The position numbers were made by a program, and so were the translations under genes. Positions 58,265 to 64,000 of a stretch of 64,000 bases of DNA are shown here, in pieces (within the stretch, counting starts at the first letter, position 1; each line of letters begins with the position of its first letter). The stretch covers positions 2,604,001 through 2,668,000 of the forward strand of contig NZ_CP019062.1 in the NCBI RefSeq assembly GCF_002951615.1. Reading direction: 5' to 3'. Below the pieces are notes generated by a model. It was not told the origin of the DNA, did not search any database, and was given only the letters and a program-made list of their open reading frames with translations. Source of the DNA: Rahnella sikkimica. GTDB lineage: Bacteria; Pseudomonadota; Gammaproteobacteria; Enterobacterales; Enterobacteriaceae.

Positions 58265-59143
58265 ATGAATAAAAAATTTGAGTGCATCGGGATCGTCGGA
58301 CATCCACGCCATCCTTCGGCACTTGCCACCCATGAAATGCTCTATCACTGGTTAATTTCAAAAGGTTATCAGGTCGTTGTTGAACGACAGGTGGCACAGG
58401 ATTTAGCCCTGGAAGGCGCACAAACCGGCAGCCTCGCGGAGATAGGCAAACTGGCCGATCTTGCCGTCGTGGTTGGCGGTGACGGTAATATGCTGGGTGC
58501 CGCGCGCGTACTCGCACGTTATGACATCAAAGTCATTGGCATTAACCGTGGTAATCTCGGGTTTCTGACCGATCTCGATCCGGATAACGCCCTTCAGCAA
58601 CTCGATGATGTTTTGCAGGGCGAATACATCAGCGAGCAACGTTTCCTGCTGGAAGCGATGGTTCGCTGTAAAGACCAGCAATGCCGCGTCAGCACAGCCA
58701 TCAATGAAGTCGTTCTCCATCCGGGCAAAGTGGCGCATATGATTGAGTTTGAAGTCTATATTGACGACAAATTCGCGTTTTCCCAGCGTTCAGATGGCCT
58801 GATCATTTCCACGCCCACCGGCTCAACGGCGTACTCACTTTCTGGGGGCGGACCGATTCTGACGCCAACGCTCGAAGCCATCGCATTGGTGCCAATGTTC
58901 CCGCACACGCTTTCCGCGCGTCCGCTGGTCATCAACAGCAGCAGCACCATTTGTCTGCGATTTTCTCATATGAGTAATGACCTGGAAATCAGTTGCGACA
59001 GCCAGATTGCCCTGCCCATTCAGCCCGGTGAAGAAGTGGTGATCCGCCGCAGCGAATTCCATCTGAACTTAATCCATCCAAAGGATTACAGTTATTTCAA
59101 TACATTAAGCACCAAACTCGGGTGGTCGAAAAAACTCTTCTGA
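58265..59143 (+). CDS. nadK: NAD kinase
   Basis: Phosphorylates NAD to NADP using ATP. The protein has 292 residues. The GGDGNML motif ([15 protein letters not shown]) carries the catalytic Asp. The NAD-binding block is [30 protein letters not shown] precedes the ATG with a weak ribosome site. The gene lies between grpE and recN as in E. coli. Confidence 0.96.
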   Translation: MNKKFECIGIVGHPRHPSALATHEMLYHWLISKGYQVVVERQVAQDLALEGAQTGSLAEIGKLADLAVVVGGDGNMLGAARVLARYDIKVIGINRGNLGFLTDLDPDNALQQLDDVLQGEYISEQRFLLEAMVRCKDQQCRVSTAINEVVLHPGKVAHMIEFEVYIDDKFAFSQRSDGLIISTPTGSTAYSLSGGGPILTPTLEAIALVPMFPHTLSARPLVINSSSTICLRFSHMSNDLEISCDSQIALPIQPGEEVVIRRSEFHLNLIHPKDYSYFNTLSTKLGWSKKLF

Positions 59144-59170
59144 TTTGAAAAAATAATTCGCCAACCCCTT

Positions 59171-59212
59171 TACTGTATATAAAACCAGTTTATACTGTAT
59201 GTAATTACAGGT
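59171..59212 (+). promoter_or_regulatory. Two LexA (SOS) boxes before recN
   Basis: Box 1 at 59171-59190 begins TACTGTATATAAAACCAG, and box 2 at 59193-59212 begins TACTGTATGTAATTACAG. Both fit CTGT-N8-(A/C)CAG, the LexA form, and the pair closely resembles that of E. coli recN, one of the most tightly controlled SOS genes. The recN ATG is 27 bases after box 2. Confidence 0.9.
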
Positions 59213-59238
59213 CTGTTGTTATGTACAGGAAGGTGATC

Positions 59239-60900
59239 ATGCTGGCGCAATTAACTATCAGTAACTTTGCCATTGTCCGTGAATTAGAAATCGATTTTCA
59301 TGCCGGGATGACAGCAATCACCGGTGAAACCGGTGCAGGTAAATCCATTGCTATTGATGCACTTGGCCTTTGCCTGGGCAACCGCGCCGATGGCAGTATG
59401 GTTCGCCTTGGCGCAAGCCGTGCAGATATCTGTGCACGTTTCACCCTTGCCGATACACCTTCCGCAAAACACTGGCTTGCCGATAATCAGCTGGATGAAG
59501 GGCATGATTGCCTGCTCCGTCGCACTATCAGTAGCGATGGCCGTTCCCGTGGTTTTATCAATGGAACCCCTGTGCCGCTATCTCAGTTGCGTGAACTCGG
59601 CCAGCATCTTATTCAGATCCACGGCCAGCACGCCCACCAGCTCCTGCTCAAACCTGAGCATCAGAAAGACCTGCTCGACGCGTATTCAGACCAACCGTTG
59701 TTGCTGGGAGAAATGCGCACCGCTTACCAGAACTGGCATCAGAGTTGCCGCCAGCTTGCACAATACCAGCAGCAGATGAATGAGCGTGAATCACGCCGTC
59801 AGCTCCTGCAATACCAGTTAAAAGAGCTCAATGAGTTTTCCCCTCAACCCGGAGAATTCGAACAAATTGACGAAGAATACAAACGACTGGCCAACAGTGG
59901 TCAGTTGCTCTCTCTCAGCCAAAGTGCATTGTATTTACTGGCCGACGGCGAAGAACAGAACATTGTCAGCATGCTCTACAGTGCGCGTAATGAGTTAACT
60001 GAACTGGCAGAACTCGACAGCAAAATGAACGAACTGATCATTATGCTGGATGAGGCGTCAATTCAGATTAGCGAAGCCAGCGACGAACTGCGCCATTACA
60101 GCGAACGTCTGGATATGGATCCGAACCGCCTGTACGAACTGGAACAGCGTTTATCCCGACAGATGAATCTGGCGCGTAAACACCATGTTAGCGCAGAAGA
60201 ATTGCCGGAACTGCACCGTCAGTTGCTTGAAGAACAACAATCACTGGATGAGCAGGAAACGAATCAGGCTGAACTGAGCGAAGCAGTTCAAATGCATTAC
60301 CAGCAAGCAGTAGCTATCGCACAACAATTGCATGACAAACGGCAGTATTTCGCCGATGAACTCACGCACCTGATTACTCAAAGCATGCAGGCACTTTCCA
60401 TGCCGCACGGTAAATTTAAGATTCAGGTTCAGTTCGAGCCTGAGCATCTGAGCATAGAAGGCGCGGATCGTCTGGAATTCCAGGTTACGACTAACCCGGG
60501 GCAGCCTCTTCAGGCGCTGGCAAAAGTAGCATCAGGCGGCGAGCTTTCACGTATTGCTCTGGCGATTCAGGTCATTACGGCGCAAAAAATGGAAACGCCG
60601 GCGCTAATCTTCGATGAAGTAGACGTCGGTATCAGCGGGCCAACTGCTGCTATCGTCGGTCGTCTGTTGCGCCAATTGGGTGAGTCGACACAAGTAATGT
60701 GTGTAACTCACTTACCTCAGGTTGCAGGATGCGGTCATCAGCATTATTTTGTCAGCAAGGAAACCGACGGCGAAGTGACAGAAACCCAAATGAATCGTCT
60801 TGATAAGAAGGCGCGTTTGCAGGAACTGGCACGCTTGCTGGGCGGAAGTGAAGTCACCCGAAACACGTTAGCCAATGCAAAAGAGTTACTCGCAGCGTAA
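59239..60900 (+). CDS. recN: DNA repair protein RecN
   Basis: SMC-like ATPase for double-strand-break repair, induced in the SOS response. The protein has 553 residues, the E. coli length, from the ATG at 59239 ([19 protein letters not shown]); the frame has six more codons upstream. Walker A is [18 protein letters not shown] coiled coil spans about 155-360. The signature is [16 protein letters not shown] and Walker [13 protein letters not shown]. LexA boxes lie directly upstream. Confidence 0.97.
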   Translation: MLAQLTISNFAIVRELEIDFHAGMTAITGETGAGKSIAIDALGLCLGNRADGSMVRLGASRADICARFTLADTPSAKHWLADNQLDEGHDCLLRRTISSDGRSRGFINGTPVPLSQLRELGQHLIQIHGQHAHQLLLKPEHQKDLLDAYSDQPLLLGEMRTAYQNWHQSCRQLAQYQQQMNERESRRQLLQYQLKELNEFSPQPGEFEQIDEEYKRLANSGQLLSLSQSALYLLADGEEQNIVSMLYSARNELTELAELDSKMNELIIMLDEASIQISEASDELRHYSERLDMDPNRLYELEQRLSRQMNLARKHHVSAEELPELHRQLLEEQQSLDEQETNQAELSEAVQMHYQQAVAIAQQLHDKRQYFADELTHLITQSMQALSMPHGKFKIQVQFEPEHLSIEGADRLEFQVTTNPGQPLQALAKVASGGELSRIALAIQVITAQKMETPALIFDEVDVGISGPTAAIVGRLLRQLGESTQVMCVTHLPQVAGCGHQHYFVSKETDGEVTETQMNRLDKKARLQELARLLGGSEVTRNTLANAKELLAA

Positions 60901-61006
60901 AAAGCTCAACTTTTTTACATTTAAGCGGTCATACAGGTGCCCCGCAAAGGTTTCAAACTGATGAAAGGTCTATTATCATCGGCATCTTATGCCCTAAAGG
61001 AATGTA

Positions 61007-61357
61007 ATGACTATGCGCTGTAAAACGCTAACTGCCGCCGCTGTAGCTCTTCTAATGCTTACTGCGGGCTGTTCCACTCTGGAAAAGGTGGTTTATCGGC
61101 CTGACATCAATCAGGGGAACTACTTGTCTCCTGCTGATGTTCAAAAAATTCATACCGGCATGACTAAGCAACAGGTTGCTTATGTTCTTGGCACGCCGAT
61201 GTTACACGACCCGTTTGGCAGTGATGTTTGGTATTATGTGTTCCGTCAGGAGCCAGGACATTCGGGTATAACTCAGCAAACATTAACGCTGACCTTCAAC
61301 CAAGGTGGCGAGCTGACCAACATCGATAACAAACCGAAGTTGAGCGATCAGCAATAA
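61007..61357 (+). CDS. bamE: Outer-membrane assembly lipoprotein BamE
   Basis: Small lipoprotein of the BAM complex that inserts beta-barrel proteins in the outer membrane (formerly SmpA). The protein has 116 residues. The lipobox LTAGC gives the lipidated Cys. The mature part contains [16 protein letters not shown] and [14 protein letters not shown], then [17 protein letters not shown] lies five bases before the ATG at 61007, and the ATG at 61013 (MRCKTLTAA) is the other possible start, used in E. coli. It is convergent with ratB. Confidence 0.96.
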   Translation: MTMRCKTLTAAAVALLMLTAGCSTLEKVVYRPDINQGNYLSPADVQKIHTGMTKQQVAYVLGTPMLHDPFGSDVWYYVFRQEPGHSGITQQTLTLTFNQGGELTNIDNKPKLSDQQ

Positions 61358-61410
61358 ATCGCCCGGTGTGATGATCGTTGGTAGTGACCAAAAATCATCT
61401 TTCAGGGTAA

Positions 61411-61442
61411 AAAAATAAGGCGCCCCAGGCGCCTTATTTTTT
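61411..61442. terminator. Bidirectional terminator between bamE and ratB
   Basis: A 14-bp perfect stem, with AAAAATAAGGCGCC (61411-61424) and its complement (61428-61441) around a 3-base loop. The ratB stop codon (61434-61436) lies inside the stem. Confidence 0.9.
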
Positions 61443-61718
61443 TGAACGTTCGGCTCGTATGCGCCTAAGTTCTTTCGGATCCGCAATCAGTGGCCGGTAA
61501 ATCTCAATCCTGTCACCGTCGCTCACCGTATCCACCAGTTTTACAGGCCGGCTATATATCCCCAGCTTGTTTTTCTTTAAATCAATATCCTGTCGCAGCT
61601 CAAGCAAACCAGAGGCGATAACAGCCTGCTCAACATTGCTGCCCTCTTCCAGTTTAACCGTTCGCATGTACTGCTTCTCTGGCAATGCGTAGACAACTTC
61701 AACGCGGATCTCAGACAC
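61434..61718 (-). CDS. ratB: RnfH-family protein RatB
   Basis: A small ubiquitin-like-fold protein (UPF0125/RnfH) of 94 residues with unclear function, encoded next to ratA. I chose the GTG at 61718 ([16 protein letters not shown]), which has AGAGG seven bases upstream; the open frame upstream is the ratA gene in another frame. Conserved blocks are [36 protein letters not shown] and the basic end [14 protein letters not shown]. It overlaps ratA by 8 bases. Confidence 0.9.
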   Translation of the reverse strand: MSEIRVEVVYALPEKQYMRTVKLEEGSNVEQAVIASGLLELRQDIDLKKNKLGIYSRPVKLVDTVSDGDRIEIYRPLIADPKELRRIRAERSKK

Positions 61719-62145
61719 TGTAGACCTCTTTTGCACGCAGTGTGAAAGCCTGAACCATGCTTCCCGCCAGCTCTTTGAAGATTTTACCGAACGCGAGCTC
61801 AATCAATTTATTCGTGAACTCGAAATCCAGACTGAGCTGAACTTTGCAGGCTTCAGGGCTCAGTTCGATGAAATCCCAGCCGCCGGTTAGCTTCCGGAAA
61901 GGGCCATCAACCAGTTGCATATCAATGCGTTTATTGCTTATGAGCGTATTTTTCGTGGTAAACGTTTTACTGATGCCCGCTTTAGAAACATCCACAGCCG
62001 CTGTCATAGACGTGTCACTGTTTTCTAAAATGCGACTGCCTGAACAACCGGGCAGAAATTGCGGGTAAGCATCGACATCATTCACTAAGGTATACATTTG
62101 TTCCACGCTGAACGGCACAAGCGCAGAACGACTTATCTGTGGCAT
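61711..62145 (-). CDS. ratA: RatA (coenzyme Q-binding START-domain protein)
   Basis: A 144-residue START/Coq10-family protein. The N-terminal [31 protein letters not shown] (two blocks) and the C-terminal helix [17 protein letters not shown] are the family marks. In E. coli RatA was first reported as a toxin that binds 50S subunits and blocks 70S formation; a role in ubiquinone handling has been proposed for homologues. It is divergent from smpB, as in E. coli. Confidence 0.92.
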   Translation of the reverse strand: MPQISRSALVPFSVEQMYTLVNDVDAYPQFLPGCSGSRILENSDTSMTAAVDVSKAGISKTFTTKNTLISNKRIDMQLVDGPFRKLTGGWDFIELSPEACKVQLSLDFEFTNKLIELAFGKIFKELAGSMVQAFTLRAKEVYSV

Positions 62146-62301
62146 ATCATTTTCCAGGTGTCATAAAACGTACAGATAATACCATTTATCTGCGTGGTAA
62201 TAAAAACTACGAAGCACAGGACGCCACAAACAGGAAAAACATCTGACTCAGACCGTGTGGGGATTTCATTCGGCATCGCTTACAGTATAATAAGTGTCAC
62301 T

Positions 62302-62784
62302 ATGACAAAGAAAAAAGCACATAAACCCGGTTCCGCGACTATCGCGATGAACAAACGCGCTCGCCATGAATACTTCATCGAAGATGAGATCGAGGCGGGG
62401 CTTGCTTTGCAGGGATGGGAAGTCAAATCGATGCGAGCTGGTAAAGCAAACATCACTGACAGCTATGTCACATTCCGCGACGGTGAAGCCTTTTTGTTCG
62501 GCGCAACCATTCAACCTCTCAACGTGGCGTCAAGTCATGTGGTTTGTGATCCAACCCGCACAAGAAAACTACTGCTGAACAAACGCGAGCTAGAAACGCT
62601 GTTCGGTAAAGTGACTCGCGATGGTTACACCGTCGTCGCACTTTCCATGTATTGGAAAAATGCCTGGTCAAAAGTGAAAATCGGCCTGGCGAAAGGTAAG
62701 AAAGAGCACGACAAGCGCGATGACATTAAAGATCGTGAGTGGAAAGTAGACAAAGCACGCATCATGAAGAACTCAAACCGCTAA
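62302..62784 (+). CDS. smpB: tmRNA-binding protein SmpB
   Basis: Partner of tmRNA in rescuing stalled ribosomes. The protein has 160 residues from the ATG at 62302 ([20 protein letters not shown]); 36 in-frame upstream codons have no support. The OB-fold core includes [24 protein letters not shown] (two blocks) and [10 protein letters not shown]. The basic C-terminal tail [23 protein letters not shown] (two blocks) enters the decoding centre. ssrA follows 50 bases later, the usual arrangement. Confidence 0.97.
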   Translation: MTKKKAHKPGSATIAMNKRARHEYFIEDEIEAGLALQGWEVKSMRAGKANITDSYVTFRDGEAFLFGATIQPLNVASSHVVCDPTRTRKLLLNKRELETLFGKVTRDGYTVVALSMYWKNAWSKVKIGLAKGKKEHDKRDDIKDREWKVDKARIMKNSNR

Positions 62785-62819
62785 GTCTCTGGCTTAGCGT
62801 GCAGTTTTTCTGGTATACT
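62779..62819 (+). promoter_or_regulatory. smpB end hairpin and probable -10 of ssrA
   Basis: CGCTAAG (62779-62785) and CTTAGCG (62793-62799) form a hairpin at the smpB stop codon. A T-rich stretch follows, then TATACT at 62814-62819. The latter is a good -10, about 15 bases before the mature tmRNA 5' end. The -35 is not obvious. Confidence 0.5.
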
Positions 62820-62833
62820 GCGAAATAGTACTT

Positions 62834-63196
62834 GGGGCTGATTCTGGATTCGACGGGATTTGCGAAGCCCAAGGAGCATGCCGAGGGGCGGTTGGCCTCG
62901 TAAAAAGCCGCAAAAAAATAGTCGCAAACGACGAAAACTACGCCCTAGCAGCTTAATACCCTGCTTAGAGCCCTCTCTCCCTAGCCTCCGCTCTTAGGAC
63001 GGGGATCAAGAGAGGTCAAACCCAAAAGAGATCGCGTGGACACCTTGCCTGGGGTGAAAGCGTTAAACCCAATCAGGATAGTTTGTTAGTGGCGTGTCCA
63101 TCCGCAGCTAACCGGCGAATGTAAAGATTGGACTAAGCATGTAGTGCCGACGGTGTAGTAATTTCGGACGGGGGTTCAAATCCCCCAGCTCCACCA
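62834..63196 (+). ncRNA. ssrA: Transfer-messenger RNA (tmRNA)
   Basis: A 363-base tmRNA. The 5' end GGGGCTGATTCTGGATTCGA pairs with the 3' end containing the T-loop GGTTCAAATCC and AGCTCCACCA, forming the alanyl tRNA-like part with the G-U pair. The resume codon GCA and tag ORF at 62924-62956 encode ANDENYALAA, followed by TAA. The pseudoknot regions lie between. The gene directly follows smpB. The 3' end of ssrA is a frequent integration site for mobile elements, but the adjoining DNA here shows no integrase gene. Confidence 0.97.
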
Positions 63197-63240
63197 AACA
63201 AGGTTTCGGTTATTACCAGATAAGGCCGTTACCGCAAAGA

Positions 63241-63274
63241 AAGCCGCAGCCCGCAAGGGTTTGCGGCTTTTTTA
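63241..63274 (+). terminator. Terminator of ssrA
   Basis: AAGCCGCA with GCCC (63241-63252) pairs with GGGTTTGCGGCTT (63257-63269) with a small bulge, followed by a run of T. It ends the tmRNA precursor about 45 bases after the mature 3' end. Confidence 0.85.
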
Positions 63275-63328
63275 TTGCCCGTTATCTGCTGGCAGCCTCT
63301 TCATACAACAGGCTACTTTAGATATACG

Positions 63329-63372
63329 TTTAGTTATACGACTGCCCTATAACTAAAGAGCTTATAACTAAA
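63329..63372. repeat. Three copies of a 10-base repeat downstream of ssrA
   Basis: TTTAGTTATA (63329-63338) is inverted relative to TATAACTAAA at 63348-63357 and again at 63363-63372. The last two copies are 15 bases apart. All three are exact. They could be protein-binding sites or remnants of an attachment region. Confidence 0.7.
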
Positions 63373-63626
63373 ATGGCTCGAACTACCACGCCACTCACCA
63401 ACACAGAGCCCAAAGCCGCAAGGGACGAAGATAAACCAGGACAACTCAGCAGGCCGATTTTTTCTTATGGGAAGGTAGCTGGCCACTGTAAAGCGATGGG
63501 GCATGGACAGCGCACAACAAAGTGGTAAACACATAATATATTGAAATATAGGTAATAAAATAAATTCCGTACACCATTAGCACCCTTCTAATAATCATTA
63601 TTGCTCTGTGCATTTATTTAATTTAG

Positions 63627-63640
63627 AATTTACTTAAATT
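63627..63640. promoter_or_regulatory. Candidate operator of the ArsR-type regulator
   Basis: AATTTA (63627-63632) and TAAATT (63635-63640) form a palindrome with a 2-base centre, 20 bases before the regulator's ATG. AT-rich palindromes of this type are bound by YgaV/BigR-like repressors. Inferred from position. Confidence 0.4.
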
Positions 63641-63660
63641 AGGTAACTCTAAAATGAAAT

Positions 63661-63978
63661 ATGAAAAATACTGACATCCCATTTCTGCAAGAAAGTGCGG
63701 CTCAGGCGACCAGGCTTCTCAAGTCGATGAGTAACACTAACCGGCTATTGATCCTTTGTACGCTCATTGATTCACCCGGCACTTCAGCCGGCAACTTGAG
63801 TAAACTGACAGGATTAAGCCCTTCAGCAACATCTCAGCATCTGGCCAGAATGAAGGAAGAAGATTTGATTGAATGCTCCATAGATGAGCAACGAAGAAAT
63901 TATTTCATTAAAAATGAATCTATTAGAAAAATTATCGCGACGTTAAAGGACATTTATTGCCCTGAGGATTTGAAATGA
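63661..63978 (+). CDS. ygaV: ArsR/SmtB-family regulator, YgaV/BigR-like
   Basis: A winged-helix repressor of 105 residues. The stretches LLKSMSNTNRLLILCTLIDSPGTSAGNLSKLTGLSPSATSQHLARM (several blocks) and IIATLKDIYCPEDL are very close to E. coli YgaV and to the sulfide-responsive BigR/SqrR group. Their two redox-active Cys correspond here to the Cys in LILCTL and the one in DIYCPE. A further Cys is in IECSID. The stop overlaps the next ATG (ATGA). The ribosome site is weak. It probably controls the following rhodanese-type gene in response to reactive sulfur (inference). Confidence 0.85.
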   Translation: MKNTDIPFLQESAAQATRLLKSMSNTNRLLILCTLIDSPGTSAGNLSKLTGLSPSATSQHLARMKEEDLIECSIDEQRRNYFIKNESIRKIIATLKDIYCPEDLK

Positions 63979-64000
63979 CCGTAAGAACCGTTAGTCCTTC
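63975..64000 (+). CDS. Start of a probable YgaP-like rhodanese (cut by the window end)
   Basis: ATG at 63975 overlaps the regulator's stop and reads MTVRTVSPS to the window edge. E. coli ygaV is followed by ygaP, a membrane-anchored rhodanese whose N-terminus has the same pattern (MALTTISPH). Only nine codons are present, so the call rests mostly on context. Confidence 0.5.

Larger units (their letters stand above)
63197..63660. other. Gap between ssrA and the ArsR-type gene
   Basis: The 464 bases hold the tmRNA terminator, a set of TATAACTAAA repeats (63329-63372), and an AT-rich part 63520-63655 with a 14-base palindrome (63627-63640). A 66-codon frame on the minus strand (63334-63534) has no support. 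No integrase, tRNA or duplicate of the ssrA 3' end was seen. Confidence 0.6.

Noticed and set aside
63334..63534. 66-codon minus-strand frame downstream of ssrA
   Set aside because: No ribosome site and no recognisable sequence. It overlaps the TATAACTAAA repeats.
62834..63660. Integrated island or prophage at ssrA
   Set aside because: No integrase, no phage genes and no second copy of the ssrA 3' end within the window; only the short repeats are suggestive.

Overview
The window is chromosomal DNA of a gammaproteobacterium of the order Enterobacterales. Nearly every product matches the E. coli K-12 protein of the same name along its whole length, the tmRNA tag reads ANDENYALAA, and several blocks keep E. 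coli gene order. The extra genes (a peroxiredoxin beside acpH, ggt beside proY, murQP beside the yfhH-type regulator, a fatty-acid desaturase) fit Yersiniaceae-type genomes such as Rahnella, Ewingella or Rouxiella better than Escherichia. That genus-level guess is an inference. No prophage, insertion sequence, CRISPR array, tRNA or rRNA was found.

Layout. 1-6300: end of acpH, a 2-Cys peroxiredoxin with an OxyR-like site, ggt, and the amino-acid transporters proY and brnQ. 6740-8830: a frameshifted MetE-like gene under a MetJ box, then a RelE/HTH toxin-antitoxin pair. 8864-18073: phoR-phoB, sbcD-sbcC, mak, rdgC and ppnP, as in the E. coli 9-min region. 18450-28210: a more accessory stretch with an IclR regulator, a possible 39-aa membrane protein, aroL, two methyltransferases, a DUF1471 protein, a DUF808 membrane protein, an XRE/MmyB regulator, a GNAT enzyme, sseA, and a desaturase/PhnD-like pair. 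28310-30400: agp and pagP. 30655-62784: the E. coli 57-59 min block, from purL, mltF, tadA and pgpC through murP-murQ/murR, yfhL, acpS-pdxJ, recO-era-rnc, lepB-lepA, rseC-rseB-rseA-rpoE, nadB, trmN6, srmB, grcA, ung, grpE, nadK, recN, bamE and ratB-ratA to smpB. 62834-64000: ssrA (tmRNA), a repeat-bearing gap, and a YgaV-like ArsR regulator overlapping the start of a probable ygaP.

Many regulatory sites can be read directly: OxyR- and CRP-like sites before the peroxiredoxin, a MetJ box, a Pho box before phoB, TrpR (aroL), PurR (purL), a possible PhoP box (pagP), FNR (grcA), sigma-32 (grpE), sigma-E plus a rseD leader ORF (rpoE), and two LexA boxes (recN). The functions group into envelope stress and biogenesis (rpoE operon, lepB, bamE, pagP, mltF, murQP), phosphate sensing, RNA and translation quality control (rnc, era, lepA, tadA, trmN6, ssrA/smpB, ratAB) and DNA repair (sbcDC, recO, recN, ung, rdgC).

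The least explained items are: the 14-bp perfect palindrome that runs into the desaturase start codon; the desaturase/PhnD-like pair; an unknown membrane protein inserted between lepA and rseC; the single-base frameshift in the MetJ-controlled gene; and the triple TATAACTAAA repeat downstream of ssrA.
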